A stretch of DNA of 64,000 nucleotides from Aquitalea magnusonii (GCF_002217795.2 NZ_AP018823.1:1736001-1800000); one strand, 5' to 3'; shown: positions 33,031 through 43,640, counted from the first letter of the stretch. A program made the numbers and translations. The notes: generated by a model from the sequence alone, not told the origin.

Positions 33031-35868
33031 TCAGCCGGTGGTGGCGGCGTCGCTTGCCCAGTCGGCAATCGGCAGCGGCTTGCCGAACAGATAGCCCTGG
33101 TAGGCATAGCAGCCATAGCTTTCCAGATAATCCCGCTGCGCGCGGGTTTCCACCCCTTCGGCAATCACTTCCAGTCCCAGCGAACGCGACATGGCCAGAA
33201 TCGCCTTGACGATGGCGGTGGTGCTGGCATCCTTGCCCAGCTCGCGGGTGAAGGACTGGTCGATCTTGATCTGATCCAGCGGCAGGCGTTTCAGATAAGA
33301 CAGCGAGGAGTAGCCGGTGCCAAAGTCGTCCAGCGAAAAGCGGATGCCCAGCGCGCCTAGCTGATGCATGCGGGCCACCACCAGGTCCATGTTTTCCAGC
33401 ACGATGCTCTCGGTCAGCTCCAGCTTGAGCCGGGCCGGGTTGGCACCGCTTTGTTGCAGGCTGCGCTGCACCGATTCGACAAAATCCGCTTGATGGAACT
33501 GTCGGGCGCTGACATTTACCGCGATGTCCAGCTGGCCAAACTGGGGGTGGTCTTCCCATTGCTTCAGTTGTCGGCAGGCGTTGTCGAGCACCCAGCGCCC
33601 CAGTTCGATGATCAGCCCCATTTCCTCTGCCACCGGGATGAACTGGCCGGGCGACACCATGCCGCGCTCCGCCGAACACCAGCGCAACAGCGCTTCAGCA
33701 CCGATGCGCTCACCATGGCGGTCTACCTGCGGTTGGTAGTAGAGGACAAATTCCTCACGGGCAAAACCCAGCCGCAGGGCGTTTTCCAGCAGGGTGCGTG
33801 CTTCGATGCAGGCCTGCATGGTGGGGCTGAAGAAGCGCACCCGGTTGCGTCCGGCATCCTTGGACTGGTAGAGCGCCACATCGGCCTGCTTGAGCAGGTT
33901 TTCCAGCGAGGTGCTGATGCCACGGAACAGGGTCATGCCTATGCTGGTGGTGTAGATGTGTTCGGTGTCCTGATCGCCCTCCAGCCGGTATGGCCGTGAT
34001 AGCCCGGTGCGAATGGCTTCGGCCAGGTGCTCGGCTTTCTTGGCGGCGGCGGCTTCGTTCTGGCCCAGGTTTTCAATCATGATGACGAATTCGTCACCGC
34101 CCAGTCTGGCCACGGTATCGGCCTCACCGATGGTGTCACGCAGGCGGCGGCCCACTTGGACCAGCAGCTTGTCGCCCATCTCGTGGCCCAGGGTGTCGTT
34201 GAGCTTCTTGAACTGGTCCAGGTCCAGCATCATCAGCACGCCATATTCACGGCTGCGTTCGCTGATTTTTTGCGCCTGTTCCAAGCGATCGAACAGCAAA
34301 CGGCGGTTGGGCAGCCAGGTCAGCGGGTCGTAATGGGCCAATTGGCGGATTTCATCTTCTGCCGCCTTGCGCTCGGTGATGTCGTGCAGGGTGACGCGCT
34401 GTCCCAGATAGCTGCCATCATCGCCATAGATGGGCCGGCTGGTGAAATTAACCCAGCGGATGCCGCCGTCTTTGCGGCAGATGCGCAAATCCACGCCGAC
34501 GGTTTCCATGCTGGTGTCCTTGTCGGCGCGCCGTTGTTGTCCGGCCAGCCATTTGGTGTGGTCTTCCGGGTGAATGATGGCATCCAGCAGTCCGGGGTTT
34601 TGCTCAAATTCGGCGGCGCGGTAAGCGCTGATCCGTTCTGCCGATGGCGTCATGTAGTGGAATTGCCCGTCCGGCTTGATCCAGTACACCCAGTCACTGG
34701 CCCAGTCCATCATGGTGTGGAACTTCAGTTCACTCTGGCGGATGGCTTCGATGGCGGCTTTCTTGTCGGTGATATCATCCTTGATGGCCACATAGTGGCT
34801 TACTTTGCCATCCTGCTGGCGCAAGGGGGCAATCACCACCGCCTCCACATATTCGCTGCCATCCTTGCGCCGATTGACGAATTCGCCTTCCCACACTTTC
34901 CCGGCCTGCAGGGTGGACCACAAGGTGTCATAGACTGCCTTGGGCGTTTTGCCGGCATGCAGGATGCGCGGGTTCTGCCCCAGCACTTCCTCCAGCGCGT
35001 AGCCGGTATTCTTCAGGAAGGCCTCGTTCACGTACTCGATGCGGGCCGCCATATCGGTAATGACTATGCTGGCCGGGCTTTGCTGTATCACCAGCGAAAA
35101 CTTCTTCAGTTGTTCCTCGCGGCTGAGCAGCTCGGCGGTGCGCGTTTCGATTTCGGCTTCCAGCCGCAACTGGTGCGCTTGCAGCGCTTGCTGGCTGTCT
35201 TCTAGCGCCTGGATCACCCGGCGCATCTGCCTGGCGAAGGGGACAAAAATGAATAGCCCCTCAATCAGCAGCAAGGTGAGCGCAGCCAGCCAGGCAAGGG
35301 TTTCCGCGGTTTGCAACTGTTCTACCGCGGCTTCGCCCTCTTGCTGGTAGCGCTTTACCACGGCATCCAGCGCGTGCAGCAAATCACCATCGGCCAGTGC
35401 CAGCAGTTGCTGCAATGCCGGATCAGCCAGGCTTAGCCGGCCATCCGCTTGAGCCAGGATCTGCCTGGCCAGCGCGAGGTAGCGATTTTCCAGAAAGTGG
35501 GTGGCCTGGGGGTGGCCAAAGTAGAGATCATGCACCGCCGGTGACATTGTTTCGGGCAGGTGCAGTTCCGGCTGGCCATTGATCAGGCCCTGATGGCTGC
35601 TGGCCATCAGCGCGATGGCCTGCTGCAGTTGCTGGCGAATGCGGGAGCGATTGCCCTCGGTGGTGGCCAGTTGCTGGCTGTACAGGGCAATGCGCTGGCT
35701 GAGCATGCGCTGACGACCGCTGATGTTTACCAGTGCGGCCGTGCTTTGTTGGGCGGCGATGACCAGCTTTTGCGAGACAAAGGTGGTGGTGGCCAGCAGC
35801 GCCATCAGCGCTAGCGCAATGATGTAGCGCAGCTTGAAGGAACGAAGCATTCGGTGTTCATGCGGCAT
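33031..35868 (-). CDS. PilJ-type sensor PAS-PAS-GGDEF-EAL protein
   Basis: A 945-residue dual c-di-GMP enzyme. A membrane helix (about 12-33), a PilJ-like type IV pilus sensor domain (about 35-190, with [20 protein letters not shown]), a second membrane helix (about 195-215), a coiled linker, two PAS domains with PAC motifs, then GGDEF ([12 protein letters not shown] region) and EAL (GAEALLRW, and [13 protein letters not shown]). Both active-site signatures look intact, so it may synthesise or degrade c-di-GMP. It converges on the diguanylate cyclase gene, five bases apart. The start may be 35868 or 35850. Confidence 0.92.
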   Translation of the reverse strand: MPHEHRMLRSFKLRYIIALALMALLATTTFVSQKLVIAAQQSTAALVNISGRQRMLSQRIALYSQQLATTEGNRSRIRQQLQQAIALMASSHQGLINGQPELHLPETMSPAVHDLYFGHPQATHFLENRYLALARQILAQADGRLSLADPALQQLLALADGDLLHALDAVVKRYQQEGEAAVEQLQTAETLAWLAALTLLLIEGLFIFVPFARQMRRVIQALEDSQQALQAHQLRLEAEIETRTAELLSREEQLKKFSLVIQQSPASIVITDMAARIEYVNEAFLKNTGYALEEVLGQNPRILHAGKTPKAVYDTLWSTLQAGKVWEGEFVNRRKDGSEYVEAVVIAPLRQQDGKVSHYVAIKDDITDKKAAIEAIRQSELKFHTMMDWASDWVYWIKPDGQFHYMTPSAERISAYRAAEFEQNPGLLDAIIHPEDHTKWLAGQQRRADKDTSMETVGVDLRICRKDGGIRWVNFTSRPIYGDDGSYLGQRVTLHDITERKAAEDEIRQLAHYDPLTWLPNRRLLFDRLEQAQKISERSREYGVLMMLDLDQFKKLNDTLGHEMGDKLLVQVGRRLRDTIGEADTVARLGGDEFVIMIENLGQNEAAAAKKAEHLAEAIRTGLSRPYRLEGDQDTEHIYTTSIGMTLFRGISTSLENLLKQADVALYQSKDAGRNRVRFFSPTMQACIEARTLLENALRLGFAREEFVLYYQPQVDRHGERIGAEALLRWCSAERGMVSPGQFIPVAEEMGLIIELGRWVLDNACRQLKQWEDHPQFGQLDIAVNVSARQFHQADFVESVQRSLQQSGANPARLKLELTESIVLENMDLVVARMHQLGALGIRFSLDDFGTGYSSLSYLKRLPLDQIKIDQSFTRELGKDASTTAIVKAILAMSRSLGLEVIAEGVETRAQRDYLESYGCYAYQGYLFGKPLPIADWASDAATTG

Positions 35869-35974
35869 GCCGGTGTTTCCCGTCGGATTCTGCGGACATG
35901 ATGCATGACATCCGGCTTTTCTGGAAAGCCCGTTCCCTGCTGCTGCATGTAAAAAACAGCAGTTTCAGCCCATA

Positions 35975-36970
35975 TCAGGCGCTGGTATTGGCAGTCTCGC
36001 TCCCGATCGGGCTGCTGGCGCGCAATAGACGGTCACGTATGTGCAACCAGTCCGGGGTGTCGGGTGGCAGCTCGATCAGGATGCGGCTGCAGCCGCTGGC
36101 TTCCGCCTGGTGCAGCACCGCATAGAGCTGGCTGGCGTAGGCGGCGGCATCAGCAGGCAGCAGGAAGCTGCAGGCAGGCGGCTGCGGCGGGGCGGGATAG
36201 CCCGCCATGCCGATGAAGGCCAGTTTTTCCGCCCAGATGCCGGCAGGCAGCCGGGCGCGCTCTGCACTTTCAAAACGGTGGCAGGGCAGGCGCGGGGCGT
36301 AATGTGAGGCCAGCGCACCCGGCACGCGCGGTGCATGGCCGTGCTGCGCCTGCGCCAATGGCAACACTTGCGCCAACTGGGCGGCGCTGATGCTGCCCGG
36401 ACGCAGGATGCGCGCGGCAGGGCCGGATAGATCAATAATGGTGGACTCCACGCCGAAGCGGCAGTCACCGCCATCCAGCACCGCTTCGATGCGGCCAGCC
36501 ATCTGGCGCAGCACATGGCTGGCGCAGCTTGGGCTGATATGGCCGAAAGGGTTGGCCGACGGTGCCACCACCGCATGGCCTAACTGGTCCAGCACGGCCT
36601 GGAACAGCGGATGAGCCGGCCAGCGCACGGCCACGGTATCCTGCCCGCCGGTAATCAGGCGCGATACCGTGGGGGCGGCGGGCAGCACCATGGTGAGCGG
36701 GCCGGGCCAGAATGCCGCCGCCAGTTGCCTGGCTTGCGGCGGTATCTGGCTTACCCAGTGCTGCAGGTGCGACAGATCGGGCAGATGAACGATCAGCGGG
36801 TGGTCTGCCGGCCTGCCCTTGGCACTGAACACGCGGCGGATGGCGTCCGGGTTTTGTGCGCTGGCGGCAAGGCCGTACACGGTTTCGGTTGGCAGCGCCA
36901 CCAACTGGCCCTGGCCCAGCAGCGCGGCGGCGCGGCGGATATCCGCCACATGTGGCTTGAGGTGTTCCAT
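35975..36970 (-). CDS. sua5: L-threonylcarbamoyladenylate synthase (Sua5)
   Basis: A 331-residue Sua5/YciO/YrdC protein, which makes the first intermediate of the universal t6A base at position 37 of tRNAs. The TsaC domain runs from VALPTETVYGLAAS (about 24-37) through SAKGRPADHPLIVHL (about 49-63) and PSANPFGHISPSCASHV to the Sua5-type C-terminal domain (about 230-331). It is longer than TsaC of E. coli, so it is the Sua5 form. I took the ATG at 36970; the frame continues to 37156 but lies over the dabA end. It could be co-transcribed with dabBA, 43 bases away. Confidence 0.93.
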   Translation of the reverse strand: MEHLKPHVADIRRAAALLGQGQLVALPTETVYGLAASAQNPDAIRRVFSAKGRPADHPLIVHLPDLSHLQHWVSQIPPQARQLAAAFWPGPLTMVLPAAPTVSRLITGGQDTVAVRWPAHPLFQAVLDQLGHAVVAPSANPFGHISPSCASHVLRQMAGRIEAVLDGGDCRFGVESTIIDLSGPAARILRPGSISAAQLAQVLPLAQAQHGHAPRVPGALASHYAPRLPCHRFESAERARLPAGIWAEKLAFIGMAGYPAPPQPPACSFLLPADAAAYASQLYAVLHQAEASGCSRILIELPPDTPDWLHIRDRLLRASSPIGSETANTSA

Positions 36971-37013
36971 AGATGCTTTAGATGCTTTCTGAAGATGCTT
37001 TCTGGGGTGCGGT

Positions 37014-39401
37014 TCAGGGGTGTGCAGGCAGGGTGGCGGCTTGCCAGTTGCCATTGCTCCAGTACTCCATGCCGGTTTCGGCAAAACGGTAGAGATGCAG
37101 CCAGCGCTGCTGTACCAGGGTGGCCACTTCCGCTTGCTGCTGCAGCGCCTGGGCAATCAGCGCGGCGGGGGCGTCAATGCAGGCCGCCAGCCGCAGCGGT
37201 GCATGGCGCCATTGCTTGCCGTCATGTACCGACTGCATGGAAAGGCCGATGCGTAAATCGCCACTATTGCCTTCGAACACGCCGATTCGTCCCCCCACCA
37301 CGTTGTGCAGCAGCTTGTTGCCGCTGCCATAACGTGCGGGGTCGGCCACCGCTGCGAAATACTGCATATTGATCCAGTGCGCCACTACCAGCGGTCCGCC
37401 AAAAATGGCGGCCAGTTGGCTGCCTTGCGGGTCCTGTTGCCAGTGGTATTCCTGCAGGAAGGCCCGGCCTTGCAGATCCAGCGCGGCGCTGCGGCTGCGT
37501 GGCGCTGCAATGAAGCAGTGATTGCCGGCCAGCCCCCACTCAGGGCGGGTTTCAGCCCAGTGGTGGCCTTTTTGCCGCAGCAGGGCCAATAGCCGGTCGG
37601 CACCGATGGTCGGCGGCATGTCATCCTGGCCGGCACGTCGGCTGCGCGCCAGGCTGGCCACCTGCTCCAGCAGCGGCTGCAGTTGCTGGCCGCGCTGTTG
37701 CTGCAGTGCAGACTGGCCTTCGGCCTGCAATACCTGCAGTTCGTCGCTGTGCGTCAGGTGCAGCACCGGCAGAAACACCGTGCTGGCCGGGATGGTCCAG
37801 CCGCGCGCGGCCAGTCCCTTGCGAACGGCCGGGCGTTGCAGCCAGTCACTGAGCAGCAGCACGTGCAGATGGCCGCCGTGGCCGCCACAGGCCCCGCATT
37901 GCAAGGCCGATGCCTGCGGGTTGTTGCTGCTGTGGCTGGCATGCCCCACCAGCAATACCGTGGCGGGGAAACCGTGGGCCAGGCCCATGGCGGGCAGCAG
38001 TTTTTCCACCAGCGCCACGATGTCATCGGTGTTCAACTGACGGCCCGCCGACACCATGGCCTTGTCCTTGTCGTTGAGCCAGGGGTCAAGCTCGGCCAGC
38101 GTGGCCCGGCGTTTGCCGGGAAACGCCTTGTGCAGCAGCTTGCCCGCCTTGCCCAGCCCGGCGCTTTCCACCAGGGTGAAGGACGACAGGGGCGCACGCT
38201 GGAATGCCCCCCATTCCTGCAAGCCCTTTTCCAGTGGCGGCATGATGGCCTCCCAACTGGGGGCCAGCAGGCCGGGCAGGCGCGGCTGGCTGTGGTCCTC
38301 GCCGGCAAAGCGAATGGCCAGCGGCAGACCGAAGAAACCGGCAAAGCCGGCGCTGCTGGCTCCCGGCAGCGCTTGTTCCAGCGCACGGCGCATGGGTTCT
38401 GAGCGGACATCGATGCAAAACACCGCATGGATGTCGCTGCCCGCCATGGCGGGGGCGGCAGGCTGCGCGGCCAACTGGGCCAGCAGAGGGCCGTGTCTTG
38501 CCAGTTCGGCGGCGCGCTGCCAGATCAGCCCGCGGGCGTTGCCGGGCGCTGCCGCCACCTGTGCGTCCCAGGCGGCATGCCAGTGTTGCCAGTGGCTGTC
38601 GGCACCGCGCTCGCCGTTGTCCAGCAGGTATTCCCAGGCTAGTTGCATGGCCAGCAATTCTTCCGGCAGGCTGCTGTCGCTACCGGCCAGCCCGGCCTGC
38701 CACTGCTGATAACGGCACCAGGCGGCCCAGCCGCTATTGCGTTGCAGCAGCACATAAAACCAGTCACTCAGCCAGTGCGGTTTGGCCTCCAGCCGGGGCA
38801 GTACGTGCTGGAACAGCGCGTGGTGATCCGCTGGCAGGGCGGCAATGGCATGGCGCAGGCGTTGGCGTTCGGTGGCATCCGGGCTGGGTGGTGGCTGCAG
38901 CGCCATTTCGGCCAGCCAGTTCTGGTACAGCCCGCCGTGCCGGTCTGGCTGCCATTCGGCCTGGTCATGATCGAACCATGCCGCACAACACTGGCTTACC
39001 TGCTGGGTAATCACCTGCTGCCAGTTTTGCAGGCCGGCATGGCCTGCCGCGTCCTGCCGCCAGTTGCTTTGCAGCAATCTGGCCGGTGCGGCGGCGGGCG
39101 TGGCATCGCCCTGTTGCAGCCATTGCGCAGGCGTTTGCCCGCTGCCGGCCTCCTGCAGTGCTGCCGCCAGGTCGGCAAGGCTGATCTGGCCAGCGGCGTA
39201 TTGCCGCCGGTAGTCGGCTTCATCCAGATGCAGGCGGCTGCCGGCCAGGCTGTGCAGCGTATAGTGGGCCTGCTGAAATGATTGCTGGCGCAGCCCCCAG
39301 TAGGGCGAACTGGCCAGCAGGCTGTCCAGCGGCCAACTGGGTGCAATGCGGCTGGCGGCGCTGCTTGCCGCAGCTTGCCAGGCGGGATTAGCGGATGTCA
39401 T
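37014..39401 (-). CDS. dabA: inorganic carbon transporter subunit DabA (DUF2309)
   Basis: A 795-residue protein of the DabA family. DabA works with DabB to trap inorganic carbon, driven by the proton gradient. It has a carbonic-anhydrase-like zinc site: CIDVRSEP (Cys and Asp, about 330-332), GHASHSS (His about 485) and QCGACGGHGGH (Cys about 501). All four expected ligands are seen. The ATG at 39401 has GGAG upstream with nine-base spacing; an ATG at 39419 is less likely. It overlaps the end of dabB by 14 bases. Confidence 0.93.
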   Translation of the reverse strand: MTSANPAWQAAASSAASRIAPSWPLDSLLASSPYWGLRQQSFQQAHYTLHSLAGSRLHLDEADYRRQYAAGQISLADLAAALQEAGSGQTPAQWLQQGDATPAAAPARLLQSNWRQDAAGHAGLQNWQQVITQQVSQCCAAWFDHDQAEWQPDRHGGLYQNWLAEMALQPPPSPDATERQRLRHAIAALPADHHALFQHVLPRLEAKPHWLSDWFYVLLQRNSGWAAWCRYQQWQAGLAGSDSSLPEELLAMQLAWEYLLDNGERGADSHWQHWHAAWDAQVAAAPGNARGLIWQRAAELARHGPLLAQLAAQPAAPAMAGSDIHAVFCIDVRSEPMRRALEQALPGASSAGFAGFFGLPLAIRFAGEDHSQPRLPGLLAPSWEAIMPPLEKGLQEWGAFQRAPLSSFTLVESAGLGKAGKLLHKAFPGKRRATLAELDPWLNDKDKAMVSAGRQLNTDDIVALVEKLLPAMGLAHGFPATVLLVGHASHSSNNPQASALQCGACGGHGGHLHVLLLSDWLQRPAVRKGLAARGWTIPASTVFLPVLHLTHSDELQVLQAEGQSALQQQRGQQLQPLLEQVASLARSRRAGQDDMPPTIGADRLLALLRQKGHHWAETRPEWGLAGNHCFIAAPRSRSAALDLQGRAFLQEYHWQQDPQGSQLAAIFGGPLVVAHWINMQYFAAVADPARYGSGNKLLHNVVGGRIGVFEGNSGDLRIGLSMQSVHDGKQWRHAPLRLAACIDAPAALIAQALQQQAEVATLVQQRWLHLYRFAETGMEYWSNGNWQAATLPAHP

Positions 39402-40863
39402 GGGCAGAGGCTCCGTCATGGTTGAAAGCGGGGCGACGACCCAGCCGGTGCAGCCGGGTACGCATGCTGATGCGCAGCCACCACTCGTCCAGATACAAGC
39501 CGCCAAAGGCGAGCGCATACAACCGCTGGCTCAGCGGATGGCCGGGGTGGCGGTTTATCCAGCCTTGCAGCAGGAACAGCCCGGCAAAAAACAGCGCCAG
39601 CAGCGCCTGGCAGGCCAGCGGAGCAGCCGCATGATCCGCCTGCATGTTGGCAAACAATGTGTGCAGCAGCAGGTAGGTCTGGCACAGCAGCAGGGCCAGC
39701 GCATAGCCGCGCATGCTGCGCTGGCACAGCGGAGCCAGCCCCAGGCCGATGATGACGATGAGCAGCGGCGGTGGCTGCAGGGCGTGGCCCAGCGCCAGTT
39801 GCCAGCCGTGCAGGCTGGCCAGCAGCAGGGCAATGCCGGCCACGCCACTGGCCAGATGCCAGCCCTTGCCGCTGCTGGCCATGCTGGCCGACTGGCGAAT
39901 GGTGCTACGCACCTGGCTGCCCGAACTGAGGAAGGCATGTGCCTTGTAGATGGAGTGGGTCACCAGGTGCAGCAAGGCCAGCGAGTATTGGCCCAGGCCG
40001 CACTCCATCAGCATGAAGCCCATCTGGGCGCAGGTGGACCAGGCCAGCCGCAGCTTGATGCTGATGCGGGTCTGCATTACCCAGCAGGCCAGTCCGGCGG
40101 TCATGCCGCCCCACAGCACCAGCAGCCAGGCGGTCAGCGGTACGGCCGCCCACAAGGCCGCCAGCTTGATCAGCACCATGCCGCCCAGGTTCACCACCCC
40201 GGCATGCAGCAGCGCGGAGATCGGGGTTGGCGCTTCCATCACCTGGGTGAGCCAGCCATGGAAGGGGAGCTGTGCGGTCTTGAGCAGCACACAGCACACC
40301 AGTAACACCGCGCCGGCATGACGCGCCAGTTGCGCTGCGCTGGAGTCCAGCGGCCGGGCAATGTCGGCAAACAGCGGGGAGGACACCGCCCAGGCAGTCA
40401 GCGCGGCACCCAGCAGCAAACACAGCTCGGCCAGCCGGCTGGCCACGGCCTCGCGCCGGGCGGCAATGCGCGCCTGTGGCCGATCGGGATAGAAGGTGAG
40501 CAGGCTTTGCAAGGCCGGACTGGTCAGCAACCAGCCCGCCAGCAAGGTGAGCCAATCCTGGCTGGCCACCACCAGGGTAGCGCCGGCCAGCAGCCAGCCT
40601 ACCGCGCGCAGAAAACGTGCCTGGCCTGGCTCACCGCTGAAATAACGCACTGAAAAACGCAAGATGACCCAGGCCAGTAGCTGGATCAGCAACTGAAAGA
40701 GCAGGGCCGGCTGCAGGCCCTGCAGGCATATCAGCAGCAGGGCTGCCAGTGCGCCCCCGGCGGCGCTGGCCTGGGCCAGCCGCCAGTGGTGCTGCAGACC
40801 GGGGCGCAGCAGTGCCGGTAGCAGCCACAGCAGGGCCAGCAAGGCATGTAGAGATAAAACCAT
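39388..40863 (-). CDS. dabB: inorganic carbon transporter membrane subunit DabB (NuoL-like)
   Basis: A 491-residue membrane protein related to NuoL/MrpA proton-translocating antiporters, about 13 helices. KTAQLPFHGWLTQVMEAPTP carries the conserved Lys and the Pro/Glu motif of these proteins, and LLHAGVVNLGGMVLIK follows. It is the partner of DabA. The gene starts 95 bases from the divergent LysR gene. A 12-bp palindrome AATCGATCGATT at 40940-40951 lies in that gap. The start codon has a weak ribosome site. Confidence 0.92.
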   Translation of the reverse strand: MVLSLHALLALLWLLPALLRPGLQHHWRLAQASAAGGALAALLLICLQGLQPALLFQLLIQLLAWVILRFSVRYFSGEPGQARFLRAVGWLLAGATLVVASQDWLTLLAGWLLTSPALQSLLTFYPDRPQARIAARREAVASRLAELCLLLGAALTAWAVSSPLFADIARPLDSSAAQLARHAGAVLLVCCVLLKTAQLPFHGWLTQVMEAPTPISALLHAGVVNLGGMVLIKLAALWAAVPLTAWLLVLWGGMTAGLACWVMQTRISIKLRLAWSTCAQMGFMLMECGLGQYSLALLHLVTHSIYKAHAFLSSGSQVRSTIRQSASMASSGKGWHLASGVAGIALLLASLHGWQLALGHALQPPPLLIVIIGLGLAPLCQRSMRGYALALLLCQTYLLLHTLFANMQADHAAAPLACQALLALFFAGLFLLQGWINRHPGHPLSQRLYALAFGGLYLDEWWLRISMRTRLHRLGRRPAFNHDGASAHDIR

Positions 40864-40939
40864 GGTGTGTGGCCGGTGAGTGAAAACACCCGCACTATGC
40901 CTGTCATCACTTGTTCGGTAAAATACATTAATATGGACA

Positions 40940-40951
40940 AATCGATCGATT
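40940..40951. promoter_or_regulatory. palindrome in the dabB-LysR intergenic region
   Basis: AATCGATCGATT, a perfect palindrome, stands just ahead of the LysR start at 40959. It may be an autoregulatory site. LysR proteins often bind such places between divergent genes. Confidence 0.35.
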
Positions 40952-40958
40952 AAACAGA

Positions 40959-41849
40959 ATGATCAATCGCCTCAACTACCACCATCTGTATTATTTCTGG
41001 CGTGTGGCGGCGGAAGGCCACCTCACGCGTACCGCCGAGCGCTTGCATATTTCACAGTCGGCGCTGTCAGCACAGATACGCCAGTTGGAGGAGCAACTCG
41101 GCACGCCCTTGTTTCTGCGCGAAGGCAAAAAATTGCTGCTGACCGAAATGGGCGCATCGGTGCTGCGCTATGCCGAGGCCATCTTTGCGCTTGGTAACGA
41201 GCTGCTGGCCACCACCAGCAGCCAGGATGCCGGCCAGGGCGGCCAGTTGCGCATTGGCAGCGTGTCCACCCTGTCACGCAATTTCCTGGAAAGTTTTCTG
41301 CATCCGGTGCTGGGACGGCAGGCGGTGAAGCTGAATCTGGAAGCCGGCGGGCTGGAGGAGTTGCTCAGCCGGCTGGCTGCTTTCGAACTGGACGTGGTGT
41401 TGAGCAATCGTCCGGTGATTGCCGATGACAAGCATCCCTGGCGTTGCCGCACCCTGGCCAGGCAGGAAGTCTGCCTGATCGGCCCGCCCGGCCTGGTGCA
41501 AGGGCCGTTCGACCTGGCGCAGATCCTGCGCCAGCAGTTGCTGATGGTGCCCAGCGCCAAGAGTGAAATCCGTGTGCGCTTTGACCTCTTGTGCGAAAAA
41601 CTGGGTATCGAGCCGCGCATCCGGGCTGAAGTGGATGATATGGCCACACTGCGGCTGCTGGCGCGCGATGCCGGCGCGGTGGCCCTGATTCCGGCCATCG
41701 TGGTCAAGGATGAACTGGGCAAGGGCTTGCTGGAAAAGTACGGTTCGGTGCAAGGGGTGGAGGAAACCTTCTATGCCATCACCGTACGCCGCCGTTTTGA
41801 AGCCCCGCATCTGCAGGAACTGTTCCAGTTGTTTGCCATGCCAGGCTGA
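40959..41849 (+). CDS. LysR-family regulator (NhaR-like), probable regulator of dabAB
   Basis: A 296-residue LysR protein opening with MINRLNYHHLYYFWRVAAEG, the NhaR-type start. The helix-turn-helix includes RLHISQSALSAQIRQLEEQL (about 29-48). It is divergent from dabBA and very commonly paired with that gene set in proteobacteria, so it should control the carbon pump, perhaps in response to CO2 or Na+/pH. The effector is not known. The next gene on the same strand begins 147 bases further on. Confidence 0.9.
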   Translation: MINRLNYHHLYYFWRVAAEGHLTRTAERLHISQSALSAQIRQLEEQLGTPLFLREGKKLLLTEMGASVLRYAEAIFALGNELLATTSSQDAGQGGQLRIGSVSTLSRNFLESFLHPVLGRQAVKLNLEAGGLEELLSRLAAFELDVVLSNRPVIADDKHPWRCRTLARQEVCLIGPPGLVQGPFDLAQILRQQLLMVPSAKSEIRVRFDLLCEKLGIEPRIRAEVDDMATLRLLARDAGAVALIPAIVVKDELGKGLLEKYGSVQGVEETFYAITVRRRFEAPHLQELFQLFAMPG

Positions 41850-41996
41850 GGTGATGAAAAAGTGGTTTCTTTTCGATAATTGGCGGTTTTGTGCGGTTTT
41901 TTTGCGCAATGATGGATAAATTGCTCAGTCAAAGCAAAGAAATTACCCGGTGTCGGCGGCATACTTTTTTTCTATGCCAACAGCCGGTATTTCCTG

Positions 41997-43028
41997 ATGC
42001 TTACCTTCTACAGCCAGCTTCACCATTTGCACCATGCCTCTGAACTGAAAGACGGCAAGGTATCCCCCTGTTTTGAAATGCCGCATCGTGCCGACACGGT
42101 GCTGGCGCGCGTGCGCGAAGTGGGCCTGGGGCCGCTGGCCACCGCGCCGGCGCAGGACAGCAGCCGCTATGCGCGGGTACACAGCGCACGCTATGTACGC
42201 TTTCTGGAAACCGCCTGGCAGGAATGGAGCGCACTGGGACATCAGCACGATGCCTTGCCGCTGGTATGGCCGGTGCGCGATTTGCGCAGCGATATCGAGC
42301 CCGAGCATATCGATGGCAAGCTGGGGTTTTATGCGATGGATGCCGGTGTGGCCATTACCGCCGGCACCTGGCAGGCGGTGCGCGCCAGTGCCGATCTGGC
42401 GCTGGCCGGGATGCAGCATCTGCTGGATGGCCAGCACAGCGCCTTTGCCCTGTGCCGTCCGCCCGGCCACCATGCCGCTGCCGAATACATGGGGGGCTAT
42501 TGTTATCTCAATAATGCCGCCATCGCAGCCCAGTTCTGCCTGGATCAGGGCGGCAAGCGGGTGACGGTGCTGGATGTGGACTTCCACCACGGCAATGGCA
42601 GCCAGAGCATTTTCTATGCGCGTGCCGATGTGCAGTTTGTCTCCCTGCATGGCGACCCGCGGCGTTCCTACCCTTATTTCTCCGGCCATCGAGACGAAAC
42701 CGGCCACGGAGCCGGGCTGGGCTTCAACCATAACTATCCGCTGCCCCACGGGACGGACTGGACGGCCTATGCCGAGGCGCTGGCGCATGCCTGTCAGCAG
42801 ATTCGCGCCTTCCAGCCGGATGTGCTGGTGGTGTCACTGGGCGTGGATACCTTTGTGGATGATCCCATCAGCCATTTTCGCCTGCGTAGTGAGGATTATT
42901 TCCCCATGGGCGCAGCCATTGCCGGGCTGGGCCTGCCCACCCTGTTTGTGATGGAGGGTGGTTATATGGTGGACGAAATCGGCATCAATGCCGTGAATGT
43001 GCTGCAGGGCTTCGCAGGGCAGGGCTGA
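41997..43028 (+). CDS. histone-deacetylase-family amidohydrolase (acetylpolyamine type)
   Basis: A 343-residue zinc hydrolase of the arginase-deacetylase fold. Motifs: RPPGHHA (about 154-160), LDVDFHHGNGSQSIFYA (about 192-208), SLGVDTFVDDP (about 278-288) and EGGYM near the end. Bacterial relatives remove acetyl groups from N-acetylpolyamines or similar amides. It stands alone on its strand. The LysR and polyamine-binding genes elsewhere in the window suggest a wider polyamine theme. I saw no good ribosome site, but the start matches the family. Confidence 0.88.
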   Translation: MLTFYSQLHHLHHASELKDGKVSPCFEMPHRADTVLARVREVGLGPLATAPAQDSSRYARVHSARYVRFLETAWQEWSALGHQHDALPLVWPVRDLRSDIEPEHIDGKLGFYAMDAGVAITAGTWQAVRASADLALAGMQHLLDGQHSAFALCRPPGHHAAAEYMGGYCYLNNAAIAAQFCLDQGGKRVTVLDVDFHHGNGSQSIFYARADVQFVSLHGDPRRSYPYFSGHRDETGHGAGLGFNHNYPLPHGTDWTAYAEALAHACQQIRAFQPDVLVVSLGVDTFVDDPISHFRLRSEDYFPMGAAIAGLGLPTLFVMEGGYMVDEIGINAVNVLQGFAGQG

Positions 43029-43187
43029 GCGGGCAGGGCGGGTGGGGCTGGCAGTGTAAGTTTGGGTAAATAAAGTTATTGATGTTTAAATTTGCCATTA
43101 CATTGTCCCTGCATTTTCAAGCGGACAGTGCAGCCTGGCTGGCCGTAAGCAAACCGGACCCAACCCGCTTTTCACCTGTTCATTCTC

Positions 43188-43640
43188 ATGCGTCACTTGA
43201 AGGCAGCCAGCCTGCTTCTCTGTTGTATTGCACTGAATTCTGGTTTTGCCAGCGCCGCGCAGGCGCAGGCAGCCCCCTGGTACTGGCAATGCAGTGACCA
43301 GTGCGAACAGAATGCCGCCATGGAAAACCGCCCGGTACACAAGGAAAAAAACGGCAATCTTTCCATCTGGTGGAGCGTCAACTTTGCCCTGGGCGGCAGT
43401 GCGCTGCACAGTGCCGAAATCATGACCGAACTGGACTGCCTGTCCGGCCTGGGCCGGGACAAGGCCATTCTGTACTTCGCCCAGCCCAATCTTGCCGGCG
43501 GGGTAAAGAGCTTCAACATCGACAATGGCTGGTATGTGCTGAACCAGCAGCGCTTCAGCGCCTTCCTGCTCAAAGCATGCAGCGCCTATCTGCCGCCTGC
43601 CGTCCAGCCTGCCGCGGCAGCGGTCACCCCGTCGCGATAG
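43188..43640 (+). CDS. secreted Cys-containing protein of unknown function
   Basis: A 150-residue protein. A signal peptide (about 1-28, cleavage near AQAAP) leads to a mature region with four Cys (WQCSDQCEQ, ELDCLSG, LKACSAY) that may form two disulfides. The body contains NGNLSIWWSVNFALGGS and SFNIDNGWYVLNQQRFSAF. I do not recognise a family. Its last 55 bases overlap the 3' end of the convergent LysR gene, and the Ala/Pro-rich tail coming from the overlap looks less constrained. Confidence 0.75.
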   Translation: MRHLKAASLLLCCIALNSGFASAAQAQAAPWYWQCSDQCEQNAAMENRPVHKEKNGNLSIWWSVNFALGGSALHSAEIMTELDCLSGLGRDKAILYFAQPNLAGGVKSFNIDNGWYVLNQQRFSAFLLKACSAYLPPAVQPAAAAVTPSR

